Origin: an uncultured Oscillospiraceae bacterium
GTDB lineage: Bacteria > Bacillota > Clostridia > Oscillospirales > Acutalibacteraceae
NCBI GenBank assembly: GCA_900547095.1
Contig: URFG01000001.1
Coordinates: 1 to 64,000, forward strand
Length of the DNA: 64,000 bases
Direction of reading: 5' to 3'
Shown here piece after piece: positions 1 through 7,886 of the stretch. A program made the translations under genes and the position numbers. The notes under the pieces were generated by a model. The model was not told the DNA's origin. It made no database searches and saw only the letters and a program-made list of their open reading frames with translations. Positions within the stretch are counted from its first letter, which is position 1. Each line of letters starts with the position of its first letter.

Positions 1-1869
1 TCCTGCCTTTTTGCGGGCAGCAGGAACGCTGAAATAGATGGTGGACAGCGGCGGCAGGGTTACCTCAATATGCTGGTCAAAGCCGTGCATCGGGCCCTTG
101 ACGCTCTTTACACTGCCATTTTTGACACCGGTACCGCCATACTTGACGTCATCCGAGTTGATCAGCTCTTTGTATGTACCGGGGTTGGGCACGCCCATCG
201 AGTAGCTTTCGCGCAGGACGGGGTTAAAGTTGCAGACAACCAGGAGCATCTTGCCCTTGGCGTCCCGGCGCAGGAACGCGATCACGCTCTGTTTGTTATC
301 ATCCGGCACGATCCACTGGAACCCTTCCCAGCTGTAATCGACCTGCCAGAGAGAGGCGGTCTCACGGTAGAAGTGGTTCAGATCCTTGACGTAGGTTTGC
401 AGTTCATGGTGCTTATCATAGCCAAGAAGCATCCAATCCAGCTGCTTTTTCTCGTCCCATTCAATGAACTGGCCGAATTCCTGGCCCATGAACAGCAGTT
501 TTTTGCCCGGATGGGCCATCATATAGCCATAGAAGGTGCGCAGGTTGGCGAACTTTGCTTCGTAATCACCGGGCATCTTATTGATCAGGCTGCACTTGCC
601 GTGCACAACTTCATCGTGGCTGATGGGCAGGACAAAGTTTTCACTGAATGCATAGAAGAAGCTGAACGTAACTTTGTTATGGTTGCCGGCACGGAACAGC
701 GGGTCAGTCTTCATGTAGCTGAGCATATCGTTCATCCAGCCCATATTCCACTTGAAATTAAATCCGAGTCCTCCGTCAAATGCGGGCTTTGTAACCATCG
801 GCCACGCTGTGGACTCTTCCGCTATCATAAGAATATCGGGATCCGCCTCAAATGCGGCTTTGTTTACCAGTCTTAAAAATTCCACAGCCTCAAGATTTTC
901 TCTTCCGCCGTAAGAATTAGGCACCCATTCGCCGTCTTTTCTGCCGTAGTCAAGATATAGCATAGAGGCGACCGCGTCTACCCTTATTCCGTCGATATGG
1001 AATTCCTTTATCCAAAAAACAGCACTCGAAATCAGAAAACTTATAACTGCAGGTTTACCGTAATCAAATACGGCGGTTCCCCATTCCTTATGCTCACCTT
1101 TTCGCTCGTCGGAATACTCATACTGCGGCGTACCGTCAAACCTGTAAAGCCCGAATTCGTCTTTAGGAAAATGCGCCGGCACCCAATCAAGGATAACGCC
1201 GATATTCCGGCTGTGCATTATATCCACGAATTTTTTGAAAGCGTCGGGAGTTCCGTATCTTGAAGTCGGTGCGAAATATCCGCTCACCTGATATCCCCAC
1301 GAGCCTTCAAAGGGAAATTCGGTTATAGGCATAAGCTCAATGTGAGTATATCCCATTTTTTTCACATATTTTGAAAGATTTATAGCCGCCGTTTCATAGT
1401 CAAGAAAGCTTCCGTCGCTGTTTTTCATCCAGGAGCCCAGATGCACCTCATAAATATTGACAGGCGAGGAATAAACCGCCCTTTTGTGCTTTTCGGCTTT
1501 GTATTCGGCGTCAGTCCATTCAAAATTATGCTCGGCATAAATTTTCGAAGCATTTTCCGGAGCCGTCTGAAAATGGCGCGCATAAGGATCGCTTTTAAGA
1601 ATAGTTTTACCGTTCGGCCCTGTTACTGCATATTTATAGCAGTCATATTCTTTAACGCCCTTTATCTTCGCCTCGAAAACTCCTCCGCCGATATTTTTCA
1701 TCGGGGAAACATCGGTATTCCAATTATTGAAATCTCCCGCCACGCTCACTTTTTTTGCATTCGGAGCCCACACGCGGAAAATTGTGTGCGACTTAGTAAA
1801 AAAAGATCCGAGGTGCTTGTAAGCGTCGGATTTTACCGTGTTTTCAAAATCAGGAAAATATTTTTCCAT
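1..1869 (-). CDS. glgB: 1,4-alpha-glucan branching enzyme, C-terminus cut by window edge
   Basis: Glycogen branching enzyme (GH13), which moves alpha-1,4 glucan segments onto alpha-1,6 positions in the cytoplasm. I translated it by hand on the minus strand: ATG at 1869 and 623 codons open to the window edge. An N-terminal CBM48 domain (about residues 25-110) precedes the GH13 barrel; the catalytic Asp lies in RVDAVASM (D298), the Glu in the AEEST motif (near E351) and a HDEVVHG motif near residue 414. The visible end is the usual PPLSTIYF strand followed by a basic AARKK tail. The coding sequence left of about 750 is clearly GC-richer (52-60% in lines counted) than the part to the right (about 42%), although the frame never breaks; see findings. 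It appears to be transcribed alone from its own promoter. The function call is very safe. Confidence 0.96.
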   Translation of the reverse strand, partial: MEKYFPDFENTVKSDAYKHLGSFFTKSHTIFRVWAPNAKKVSVAGDFNNWNTDVSPMKNIGGGVFEAKIKGVKEYDCYKYAVTGPNGKTILKSDPYARHFQTAPENASKIYAEHNFEWTDAEYKAEKHKRAVYSSPVNIYEVHLGSWMKNSDGSFLDYETAAINLSKYVKKMGYTHIELMPITEFPFEGSWGYQVSGYFAPTSRYGTPDAFKKFVDIMHSRNIGVILDWVPAHFPKDEFGLYRFDGTPQYEYSDERKGEHKEWGTAVFDYGKPAVISFLISSAVFWIKEFHIDGIRVDAVASMLYLDYGRKDGEWVPNSYGGRENLEAVEFLRLVNKAAFEADPDILMIAEESTAWPMVTKPAFDGGLGFNFKWNMGWMNDMLSYMKTDPLFRAGNHNKVTFSFFYAFSENFVLPISHDEVVHGKCSLINKMPGDYEAKFANLRTFYGYMMAHPGKKLLFMGQEFGQFIEWDEKKQLDWMLLGYDKHHELQTYVKDLNHFYRETASLWQVDYSWEGFQWIVPDDNKQSVIAFLRRDAKGKMLLVVCNFNPVLRESYSMGVPNPGTYKELINSDDVKYGGTGVKNGSVKSVKGPMHGFDQHIEVTLPPLSTIYFSVPAARKKAG

Positions 1870-1911
1870 TTCAAATTCCCCTTCACCGAAAATCTTTTAA
1901 ATCTTTATTTT

Positions 1912-1940
1912 ATTATATCAGTATTTATTAAGATTTTCAA
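1912..1940 (-). promoter_or_regulatory. Sigma-A type promoter for glgB
   Basis: On the minus strand TTGAAA (1935-1940) and TATAAT (1912-1917) are separated by exactly 17 bases. They lie about 45 bases upstream of the glgB start codon, which is preceded by a GAAGGGGA ribosome binding site. The call rests on sequence only. Confidence 0.75.
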
Positions 1941-2042
1941 TATATTTTTGTTAAATTTCTGAGAGCGAGTTACAAGTTTTTTGACGATATTTGTTATAAT
2001 TGCACAAAAATCAGGTGCAATCAGACCTCCGCAAAACAATTT

Positions 2043-2303
2043 TCAGATCAGACCTGCATATTTGGAGGAATCGGCGGTCACCAAAACAGTCTCTTTCCCT
2101 ATCACCTTAATATCTTTCCACGGAATAATAATATCATCCTGTTTTCCGATAAGTCCGAAAAGCCGAGGCCTTCCGAAGATAATAATTGCTGTAAGAGTTC
2201 CCGACTCGGTATCAAGCTCAATATCTCCGATATACCCTAAAACAAAACCATCGTTTATACAAACCACCTGCTTGTTTTTAAGCTCGTCAATTCTGCAAAT
2301 CAT
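2043..2303 (-). CDS. YlmC/YmxH-family PRC-barrel protein
   Basis: An 86-residue PRC-barrel protein of the family annotated YlmC/YmxH in Bacillus and Clostridia, where it is linked to sporulation although its molecular role is not established. The sequence begins MICRIDELKNKQVV, has alternating short beta strands, a GxxGDIE turn near residue 27 and the typical FGRPRLFGLIG segment around residues 43-53 followed by IPWKDI. No signal peptide or membrane segment is present. The start is supported by a GGTGAG ribosome binding site four bases upstream. It lies between the fhs terminator and glgB and seems to be monocistronic. The length matches the family. Confidence 0.85.
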   Translation of the reverse strand: MICRIDELKNKQVVCINDGFVLGYIGDIELDTESGTLTAIIIFGRPRLFGLIGKQDDIIIPWKDIKVIGKETVLVTADSSKYAGLI

Positions 2304-2367
2304 TTTCTCACCGCTTTATGTGAAATATAAAATAATTATATGAATTAGGCCTGTAAAATATAATAAG

Positions 2368-2404
2368 ACCCGGCGGCAAAGTCTTAAAAACTTTATCGCC
2401 GGGT
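2368..2404 (-). terminator. Intrinsic terminator after fhs
   Basis: Arms of 15 bases, 2368-2382 and 2390-2404, pair with two mismatches around a 7-base loop. They lie just downstream of the fhs stop codon, and a T-rich stretch follows on the minus strand. This ends the six-gene operon that begins at 7572. Confidence 0.8.
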
Positions 2405-2409
2405 GAATT

Positions 2410-4095
2410 TTAAAATAACCCCGTTATTTTTCCGTTTTCATCTATATCGATATTTTCCGCTGCCGGTTTTTTAGGAAGTCCCGGCATAGTAAGAATATTT
2501 CCTGTCAGCACCACCGCAAATCCCGCGCCTGCGGAAATTTTAATGTTTCTCACAGTCACTGTAAAATGCTCGGGCGCTCCTAATTTAAGAGGATCGTCGG
2601 AAAAGCTGTACTGAGTTTTTGCTATACAAACGGGCAGTAAGGAATAGGGTGAGTTTTCTATCTCTTTTAGTTGCTTTTGCGCCTCCGTCGTTAAAACCAC
2701 CCCGTCGCCGCCGTAAACCTTTTTGACAACAGCCTCGATCTTTTCTTTCATACTTATATTATCTTCATAAGCAAATTTAAAATCGGGCTTTTCTTCTTCG
2801 CATAATCTCACTGCTTCGTGCGCCAGCGCTTTTGCACCTTCTCCGCCTTTCTCCCAGGCCTCGGATAAAACAACATTTACGCCTATCTCTTTGCATTTCT
2901 CGGTTATAACTTCGATTTCCATTTTTGTATCGGTCGGGAAAACGTTCAGTGCAACAACTGCGGGCAGACCGTAAACATTTTTTATGTTCGATAAATGCCT
3001 GATCAAATTAGGAATACCTTTTAGAAGTGCCTCCCCGTTTTCTTCGTTTAAGTGCTTTTTATCAACCCCGCCGTGCATTTTAAGCGCCCTTATAGTTGCA
3101 ACCAAAACGCAGGCGTCAGGCCTTAATCCCGATTTTCTGCACTTTATATCAAAGAACTTCTCGGCTCCGAGATCAGCTCCGAAACCCGCCTCCGTAACCA
3201 CAAAATCTGCGCATTTAAGAGCTGTTTTCGTAGCTATAACAGAGTTGCAGCCGTGAGCTATGTTAGCAAAGGGTCCTCCGTGAATTATCACAGGCGTTCC
3301 CTCTAAAGTCTGCACAAGATTAGGCTTTACAGCGTCTTTTAAAAGCGCAGCCATTGCGCCCTGAGCTTTAAGATCTCTGCACCTGACAGGCTCGCCCGCG
3401 GTGTTATAAGCTACAATAATTTCCGATAGCTTATCTTTAAGATCCGAAATATCCGAGCTTAAACACAGCACCGCCATTATCTCGCTTGCAACCGTGATAT
3501 CAAATCCGTCTTCCCTAGGAACACCGTTGTTCTTGCCTCCGAGCCCGTCTACAATGTTTCTTAATTGACGGTCGTTCATATCGACGCACCTTTTAAAAAC
3601 TATTCTTCTTGTATCGATATTGAGCTCATTTCCCTGGTGAATGTGATTGTCAAGCATAGCGGCAAGCAGATTGTTAGCCGCTCCTATCGCGTGAAAATCT
3701 CCGGTAAAATGAAGATTGATATCCTCCATCGGCACCGCCTGCGCGTATCCGCCGCCTGCGGCTCCTCCCTTAATTCCGAAAACAGGACCGAGCGACGGCT
3801 CTCTAAGTGCGGCAACTGCCGATCTTCCGATTTTATTTATTCCGTCCGCAAGTCCTACGGAGGTCGTAGTCTTACCCTCGCCTGCGGGAGTGGGAGTAAT
3901 AGCGGTAACAAGTATCAGCTTGCCGTCTTTATTTTTGCTGTTTTTTAAAAATTCAGGGCTGATCTTTGCCTTATATTTTCCGTAGCACTCTAAATATTCT
4001 TCGTCAATTCCTGCTTTTAAAGCAATTTTATTTATCGGCTGCATTTCACAGCTTTGCGCGATTTCAATATCCGTTTTATACCCCAAATCATTCAC
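2410..4095 (-). CDS. fhs: Formate-tetrahydrofolate ligase
   Basis: ATP-dependent 10-formyltetrahydrofolate synthetase (EC 6.3.4.3), the entry of formate into one-carbon metabolism and, in acetogens, the methyl branch of the Wood-Ljungdahl pathway. The protein has 561 residues, full length for the family. The P-loop [12 protein letters not shown] is at residues 67-78, followed by conserved [15 protein letters not shown] and FTGDFHAI blocks. It is the last gene of a minus-strand operon and overlaps the upstream HAD phosphatase by 8 bases, so translation is probably coupled. No other Wood-Ljungdahl genes are in the window, so here it most likely serves folate one-carbon supply for purines. The identification is secure. 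Confidence 0.98.
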   Translation of the reverse strand: MNDLGYKTDIEIAQSCEMQPINKIALKAGIDEEYLECYGKYKAKISPEFLKNSKNKDGKLILVTAITPTPAGEGKTTTSVGLADGINKIGRSAVAALREPSLGPVFGIKGGAAGGGYAQAVPMEDINLHFTGDFHAIGAANNLLAAMLDNHIHQGNELNIDTRRIVFKRCVDMNDRQLRNIVDGLGGKNNGVPREDGFDITVASEIMAVLCLSSDISDLKDKLSEIIVAYNTAGEPVRCRDLKAQGAMAALLKDAVKPNLVQTLEGTPVIIHGGPFANIAHGCNSVIATKTALKCADFVVTEAGFGADLGAEKFFDIKCRKSGLRPDACVLVATIRALKMHGGVDKKHLNEENGEALLKGIPNLIRHLSNIKNVYGLPAVVALNVFPTDTKMEIEVITEKCKEIGVNVVLSEAWEKGGEGAKALAHEAVRLCEEEKPDFKFAYEDNISMKEKIEAVVKKVYGGDGVVLTTEAQKQLKEIENSPYSLLPVCIAKTQYSFSDDPLKLGAPEHFTVTVRNIKISAGAGFAVVLTGNILTMPGLPKKPAAENIDIDENGKITGLF

Positions 4096-4774
4096 CTCTG
4101 ATAATATCGGGCAGCTTGTCTAAAGAATCAATAATATATGTAGGCTCTAAAGCGGGCTTTAAATAATGCGGATTGTACCAACAGGTATCAAGCCCCGAAT
4201 TTATACCCCCTGCGATATCGGAAGATTCGCTGTCGCCGACAACCAAAATCTTATTTTTCGGCACTTCGGGGATATTTTTAATCACATAATCAAAATAAGC
4301 CTTTTCGGGCTTTTGCGAGCCCGCGTCTTCAGAAACGAAAATATAATCGAAAAACTTTTCAAGACCGCTGCTTTTAATCCTCTTATATTGTGTTTTTGCG
4401 ACACCGTTAGTTGTTACACAGACCGTTGCACCCGATTTTTTGATTTCCTCAAGCATTTCTTCTGCTCCGTCTATAACATCGTTTCCGAAAGAAAGTAGAT
4501 TAAAATACCGCTCGGACATTTTGTAAGGATCGGCATCTATCTTTGTTCTCTCAACAAATGTTTTAAATCTTCCCGCAAATATCTCTTCTTTTTTGATAAT
4601 TCCCGCTTCAAAGCGTTTCCAATAGTCGTCGTTGATTTTAGAATAGGTTTCAACCAATTCGTCGGTCGCAAGTACCGAACTTTCTTTAAGAAGAGCCGAT
4701 ATAGCCTTTTTCTCTGCGGCTTTAAAATCAAGCACGGTGTTATCGAGATCTAAAAAAATTACGCTGTATTTCAT
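4088..4774 (-). CDS. HAD hydrolase, YjjG-type nucleotidase family
   Basis: A 228-residue haloacid dehalogenase superfamily phosphatase. Motif I is DLDNT with the nucleophile D9 and D11; motif II is the VTTNG stretch near residue 120; motif III/IV contains a conserved Lys in QKPEKAYF and the [10 protein letters not shown] loop near residue 180. The alpha-helical cap between motifs I and II resembles YjjG/YfnB noncanonical pyrimidine nucleotidases that act on nucleoside monophosphates in the cytoplasm. It overlaps the upstream zinc-ribbon gene by 4 bases and fhs downstream by 8. The superfamily is certain; the YjjG assignment and substrate are inferred from overall resemblance. Confidence 0.85.
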   Translation of the reverse strand: MKYSVIFLDLDNTVLDFKAAEKKAISALLKESSVLATDELVETYSKINDDYWKRFEAGIIKKEEIFAGRFKTFVERTKIDADPYKMSERYFNLLSFGNDVIDGAEEMLEEIKKSGATVCVTTNGVAKTQYKRIKSSGLEKFFDYIFVSEDAGSQKPEKAYFDYVIKNIPEVPKNKILVVGDSESSDIAGGINSGLDTCWYNPHYLKPALEPTYIIDSLDKLPDIIRGE

Positions 4775-5457
4775 CTTCTTATATTATAAAAAAACGGGAA
4801 AAAGTAAATAACCAAAAAGTTAAAAATTATCATTCCGAGAATTACGACCATAACGGTGCCTATCGCTGTTCCTCCGAGAAATGTAAGCCCGTATTTATAA
4901 TATCTCGGATCGGTTTCGCTGTGATAAACCTTTATTCTGCTTACCGCAAAGGATTTATAAATGCCGTCATAAAACATTCCGAAAAATATAGCGGTTATAA
5001 TATTCAGAGCTAATGAGATTCCTGCGAATACTGCATTATTTGCAATCGATCCGTAAACAAAAAGGATATTAAACGCCGCAGCTATGCAAAGGAGAATCGC
5101 ACCGAACTTATTCATTTTTCTGTAAAAGAAAGATATCGCCGCGCCTAAAGGACCAAAAAGAAACGAAAGAGCGGCAACTGCCCAGTTCCAGCCTATTTTA
5201 GATTTTTTTGCTTCGCTTTTGATAATTTTATTAATATATACTTGCGATCTTGAGCCTATAAAATCCGAAATATCCTCGAGCGGAACACCGTCGATCACCA
5301 TATCGGGAACGGCCTCTGTGGAATAAATAACCTTATTTTGAACAGGATTTTCAGGCGGCGCATATTTGCTTTCCGGGTTTAAAAGACTTCCGCAGTTTTT
5401 GCAAAAATTATACTCTTCTTCATTAGGGGTTCTGCAAACGGGACAAATTTTACTCAT
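4771..5457 (-). CDS. Zinc-ribbon membrane protein with a DUF2628-like C-terminal region
   Basis: A 228-residue protein of unknown function. An N-terminal zinc ribbon has CxxC pairs at C5/C8 and C19/C22. A linker follows, then an acidic amphipathic stretch ending in YINKI, then a WNW...FGP...FYRK motif and three to four hydrophobic segments to the C-terminus. The second half resembles DUF2628-type membrane domains. That half, including the pre-membrane VPLEDISDF...SQVYINK stretch, is clearly related to the neighbouring gene at 5469-6389, so the two are tandem paralogues with different zinc-binding heads. The start is preceded by an AGGAGG-like site (aggaaaa) and it overlaps the HAD gene by 4 bases. 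The role is unknown; a membrane-linked scaffold or sensor is only a guess. Confidence 0.7.
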   Translation of the reverse strand: MSKICPVCRTPNEEEYNFCKNCGSLLNPESKYAPPENPVQNKVIYSTEAVPDMVIDGVPLEDISDFIGSRSQVYINKIIKSEAKKSKIGWNWAVAALSFLFGPLGAAISFFYRKMNKFGAILLCIAAAFNILFVYGSIANNAVFAGISLALNIITAIFFGMFYDGIYKSFAVSRIKVYHSETDPRYYKYGLTFLGGTAIGTVMVVILGMIIFNFLVIYFFPFFYNIRR

Positions 5458-5468
5458 TTATTTTCCTC

Positions 5469-6389
5469 CTAAAATAATGTCGCAAGAATATTGGATAATA
5501 GACTTACGCCGAAAATGCCTACTATCATCATTCCTATATTGATTCCGCCCTTTTTATTCATATCGGCTTCAATATCATCGGAATTTTTCTTTATTTTAGC
5601 GATCGATGAAACGGCATAATTTCTGTAAATAAGATCACCGAATATGCCTAAAAGAATTCTCAAAATAAGATCAAGCGTCGCGGCGATAAACGAAATAATA
5701 AGGATTTTTTTATCTATTGCCGAAACGGTTGAAAGTATTTCCGCATAAGTGAGGTTTGCTAATCCGCCGTCATTATAAAGGGCGATGCTGAAAAGATTTT
5801 CAAAAAGATTGAAAATAATGAGTGTTATTCCCGCAAGCGTACCTTTTATATACATTTTTCTCGAGAAAAGAAATCCGCTCGGGAATAAAAATGCGAGCCA
5901 GTTCCACGAAACCTTTTTTCCTGTTTTAAAGTTCGCGAATTTAGGAATATATCTCTGCGAATTTGCAAGAACGAATCTTCCTGCCTCTTTCGCTGTAACT
6001 CCCTCTCCGAGATCGAGCTCGTGCGGAACTCCGCCTAAGGGGTCTAAGGGATAATATCCGCTTATCATCCTGTAATTAGGCGATTTGCAGTTAGGGCATA
6101 CAGGCTCTGAGGCATTATATGAATTTCCGCAGATATTGCACTTTATAAGATCTTCTTTTTCTTCGTTTTCCGTGTTTTCGGAGGTTTCTTTTTTCGCGTG
6201 CGCCTCGTATTCTTCTTTTAATTTATCATATTGATTTTGAGTGCCGTGATATTTTGCAAGTCCGCACTCTCCTATCGAATTGTAGCAGTCCCTGTGATGC
6301 GGCGCTCCGCATACGGGGCAATATACTACATCGTCGTCATCAAACAAATAAGAATGACAAACAACACAGGTTTTTCTATCGGAGTTCAA
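5469..6389 (-). CDS. Prokaryotic RING-like zinc-finger membrane protein
   Basis: A 306-residue protein of unknown function. The head matches the prokaryotic RING finger family 1 pattern: C8/C11, C24/C27, a HH pair at 31-32, C35 and C42. A charged, probably helical linker (about 52-80) leads to a second zinc ribbon with two CxxC pairs (near residues 84-100). After a conserved YYPLDPLGGVP stretch there is a WNWLAFLFPSGFLFSRK motif and three or four transmembrane segments, matching the C-terminal half of its downstream neighbour. The stop overlaps nothing, but the start overlaps the NUDIX gene by 4 bases. Bacterial RING-like domains are not evidence of ubiquitin chemistry by themselves; no E1- or E2-like gene is nearby. 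Confidence 0.7.
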   Translation of the reverse strand: MNSDRKTCVVCHSYLFDDDDVVYCPVCGAPHHRDCYNSIGECGLAKYHGTQNQYDKLKEEYEAHAKKETSENTENEEKEDLIKCNICGNSYNASEPVCPNCKSPNYRMISGYYPLDPLGGVPHELDLGEGVTAKEAGRFVLANSQRYIPKFANFKTGKKVSWNWLAFLFPSGFLFSRKMYIKGTLAGITLIIFNLFENLFSIALYNDGGLANLTYAEILSTVSAIDKKILIISFIAATLDLILRILLGIFGDLIYRNYAVSSIAKIKKNSDDIEADMNKKGGINIGMMIVGIFGVSLLSNILATLF

Positions 6390-6907
6390 ACAGTCACCCT
6401 CCTGAATTCATTTATTTTTGAAAAAAGGCAATCGAAATATTCCTTGCCGTAATTATGAAACCCGTTTTCCGAGATCATTTTCCTAAGCGTGCCTTCGCTT
6501 ACCCATTTGGCCGCCGCCACTTCGCTTTTTTGAAGCTTAAGCTTTTCTGCCGGGGTATCACAAAGAGTGGCATAAACATCGATAAAAGAATTTCTCTTTT
6601 TAAATCTCGCAATCTTTATAAGAGTATCCTCATCGGTTGCAATGCCGAGTTCTTCAAAAAGCTCCCTTTTAGCGGCATTAAATGAATTTTCACCGGCAAT
6701 CGCCGCGCCGCCCGTAGCCGCCCATTCGCCGGGCATAAGCTTTTTGTTGTCAGATCTGCGCTGGATAAGAAAATTCCCTTTTTTGGAAATTATCCATATA
6801 TGCACCACAAGATGATATTCTTTAGGCGCGAGCGCTGATTTTCCTCTGTAAACCGTTTTCCCCGTCAAATTTCCGAAACTGTCATATACATCCCATTTTT
6901 CTGCCAT
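6386..6907 (-). CDS. NUDIX hydrolase, IPP-isomerase/YfcD-like
   Basis: A 173-residue NUDIX hydrolase. The box fits GX5EX7REUXEEXGU exactly: it starts at GGAAIAGE (about residue 64) and runs through REL and EELGI. The N-terminus (EKWDVYDSFGNLTGKTVYRG) and the HLVVHIWIISKKGNFLIQRR stretch resemble the YfcD/isopentenyl-diphosphate isomerase-like NUDIX group rather than MutT. The reaction should be hydrolysis of a nucleoside or prenyl diphosphate with Mg2+, but the substrate cannot be read from sequence. It overlaps the upstream beta-helix gene by one base and the downstream RING gene by four, so it is part of the same operon. Confidence 0.9.
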   Translation of the reverse strand: MAEKWDVYDSFGNLTGKTVYRGKSALAPKEYHLVVHIWIISKKGNFLIQRRSDNKKLMPGEWAATGGAAIAGENSFNAAKRELFEELGIATDEDTLIKIARFKKRNSFIDVYATLCDTPAEKLKLQKSEVAAAKWVSEGTLRKMISENGFHNYGKEYFDCLFSKINEFRRVTV

Positions 6908-7572
6908 CAGAGCTTCTCCGTGATATCTCCGGGATTTTTAAAAATGCTGTTTTCCGGAACAAATCCTCTTACAGATGAAAGAGGATAAATATTTGTGTTT
7001 TTGCCTATTACAGTTCCCGGATTTAAAACGCTTCCGCAGCCTACTTCCACAAAATCTCCGAGTATCGCGCCGAATTTTTTAAGACCGGTTTTTATTTTGT
7101 CGCCGTTATAATTCACCGTTACAAGCGTTTTGTCCGACTTAACATTCGAAGTAATAGACCCTGCTCCCATATGCGAGCGGTAACCTAAAACCGAATCTCC
7201 CACATAGTTGTAATGAGGGACCTGAACGCCGTCAAACAATACAGCGTTTTTAAGCTCCGTGGAATTTCCCACCACGGCGCCTTTTCCTATTATCGCATTC
7301 CCTCTGATAAAAGCGCAGTGCCTTATCTGCGCGTTTTCATCGATAATGCAAGGCCCCGTTATGCTTGCGGATTTTGCAATTTGGGCGCTTTTCGCCGCAA
7401 AAACTCCGGGAGCAATTTCTTCAAAAATATTTTTATCAAGCCTTAAAGAAAGCTTTTTAATAAAATCGCTTATATCAGGCAAAGCTTCAAAAGGATAAAT
7501 GTCGCCGCTAAAAAGCTCGGCGGCTATAGTTTTATCCAGCGAAAAAAGGCTTGACGCTTTAAGCTTATGCAT
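6907..7572 (-). CDS. Left-handed beta-helix protein related to the GlmU acyltransferase domain
   Basis: A 221-residue protein dominated by hexapeptide repeats (roughly residues 65-205: ITGPCIIDENAQI, FIRGNAIIGKGAVVG and similar). The segment HMGAGSITSNVK and the later NYNGDKIKTGLK resemble the C-terminal acetyltransferase half of GlmU and UDP-GlcNAc pyrophosphorylase-related proteins, but the nucleotidyltransferase half is absent. It is the first gene of the operon leading to fhs, with its own promoter at 7615-7643 and an AAGGAG site seven bases before the ATG. It could be a sugar-nucleotide acyltransferase or a non-catalytic relative; the acceptor is unknown. Confidence 0.8.
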   Translation of the reverse strand: MHKLKASSLFSLDKTIAAELFSGDIYPFEALPDISDFIKKLSLRLDKNIFEEIAPGVFAAKSAQIAKSASITGPCIIDENAQIRHCAFIRGNAIIGKGAVVGNSTELKNAVLFDGVQVPHYNYVGDSVLGYRSHMGAGSITSNVKSDKTLVTVNYNGDKIKTGLKKFGAILGDFVEVGCGSVLNPGTVIGKNTNIYPLSSVRGFVPENSIFKNPGDITEKL

Positions 7573-7614
7573 ATAAGAACTCCTCTTTTCTTTTGTTATT
7601 GATTATACACTGCA

Positions 7615-7643
7615 ATTATATCAAAATTATTAACTTTTTTCAA
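7615..7643 (-). promoter_or_regulatory. Sigma-A type promoter for the 7572-2410 operon
   Basis: Minus-strand TTGAAA (7638-7643) and TATAAT (7615-7620) are 17 bases apart, 43 bases upstream of the ATG at 7572. It is divergent from the SRP RNA promoter at 7671-7699. Confidence 0.75.
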
Positions 7644-7670
7644 CAATTTATAATATTTTTAATTTAACTA

Positions 7671-7699
7671 TTGCTTAAAAGGGAAAATTATATTATAAT
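7671..7699 (+). promoter_or_regulatory. Promoter of the SRP RNA gene
   Basis: TTGCTT (7671-7676) and TATAAT (7694-7699) are separated by 17 bases. The expected start point falls at about 7706-7711, exactly where the closing stem of the SRP RNA begins. Confidence 0.8.
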
Positions 7700-7710
7700 A
7701 ATTAAAAGTA

Positions 7711-7849
7711 ACGCGCGTTAAATCGTGCGAATGGGCGGGTCCTGTGCGACGGGTAACCGTGAACCATGTCAGGCGGGGAACCGAGCAGCATTAAGCGCTT
7801 TATCCGTGCGCCGCAGTAAATCGGTCCATTCGTGCGGTTTAGCGCGCGT
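7711..7849 (+). ncRNA. ffs: Small bacterial signal recognition particle RNA
   Basis: A roughly 139-base RNA. Its ends, 7711-7735 and 7825-7849, form a stem of about 24 pairs with several G-U pairs. The Ffh-binding domain is clear: GTCAGG, a CGG/CCG stem (7774-7776 with 7781-7783) closing a GGAA tetraloop (7777-7780), then AGCAGC, with GTGAACCAT before it. This is the 4.5S/scRNA core that binds Ffh and FtsY for co-translational membrane targeting. The position immediately upstream of dnaX is the same as scr-dnaX in Bacillus subtilis. No Alu domain is visible, so it is the short form. The exact ends are inferred from the promoter and the stem. Confidence 0.92.
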
Positions 7850-7886
7850 CAGCTTATTTAAAACAAGAAGTGTTAAAGGAGAAAAA

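Noticed and set aside
70..876. Long plus-strand frames between 70 and 1962
   Set aside because: They are antisense to glgB, whose minus-strand translation contains all GH13 motifs and runs without a break to the window edge.
5469..6389. Ubiquitin-like conjugation system based on the RING-like domain
   Set aside because: No E1, E2, JAB or ubiquitin-like gene is nearby; the domain alone is common in clostridial membrane proteins.
7725..7886. N-terminal extension of dnaX
   Set aside because: The extra 54 codons are the SRP RNA; ATG 7887 with AAAGGAG gives a standard DnaX N-terminus.
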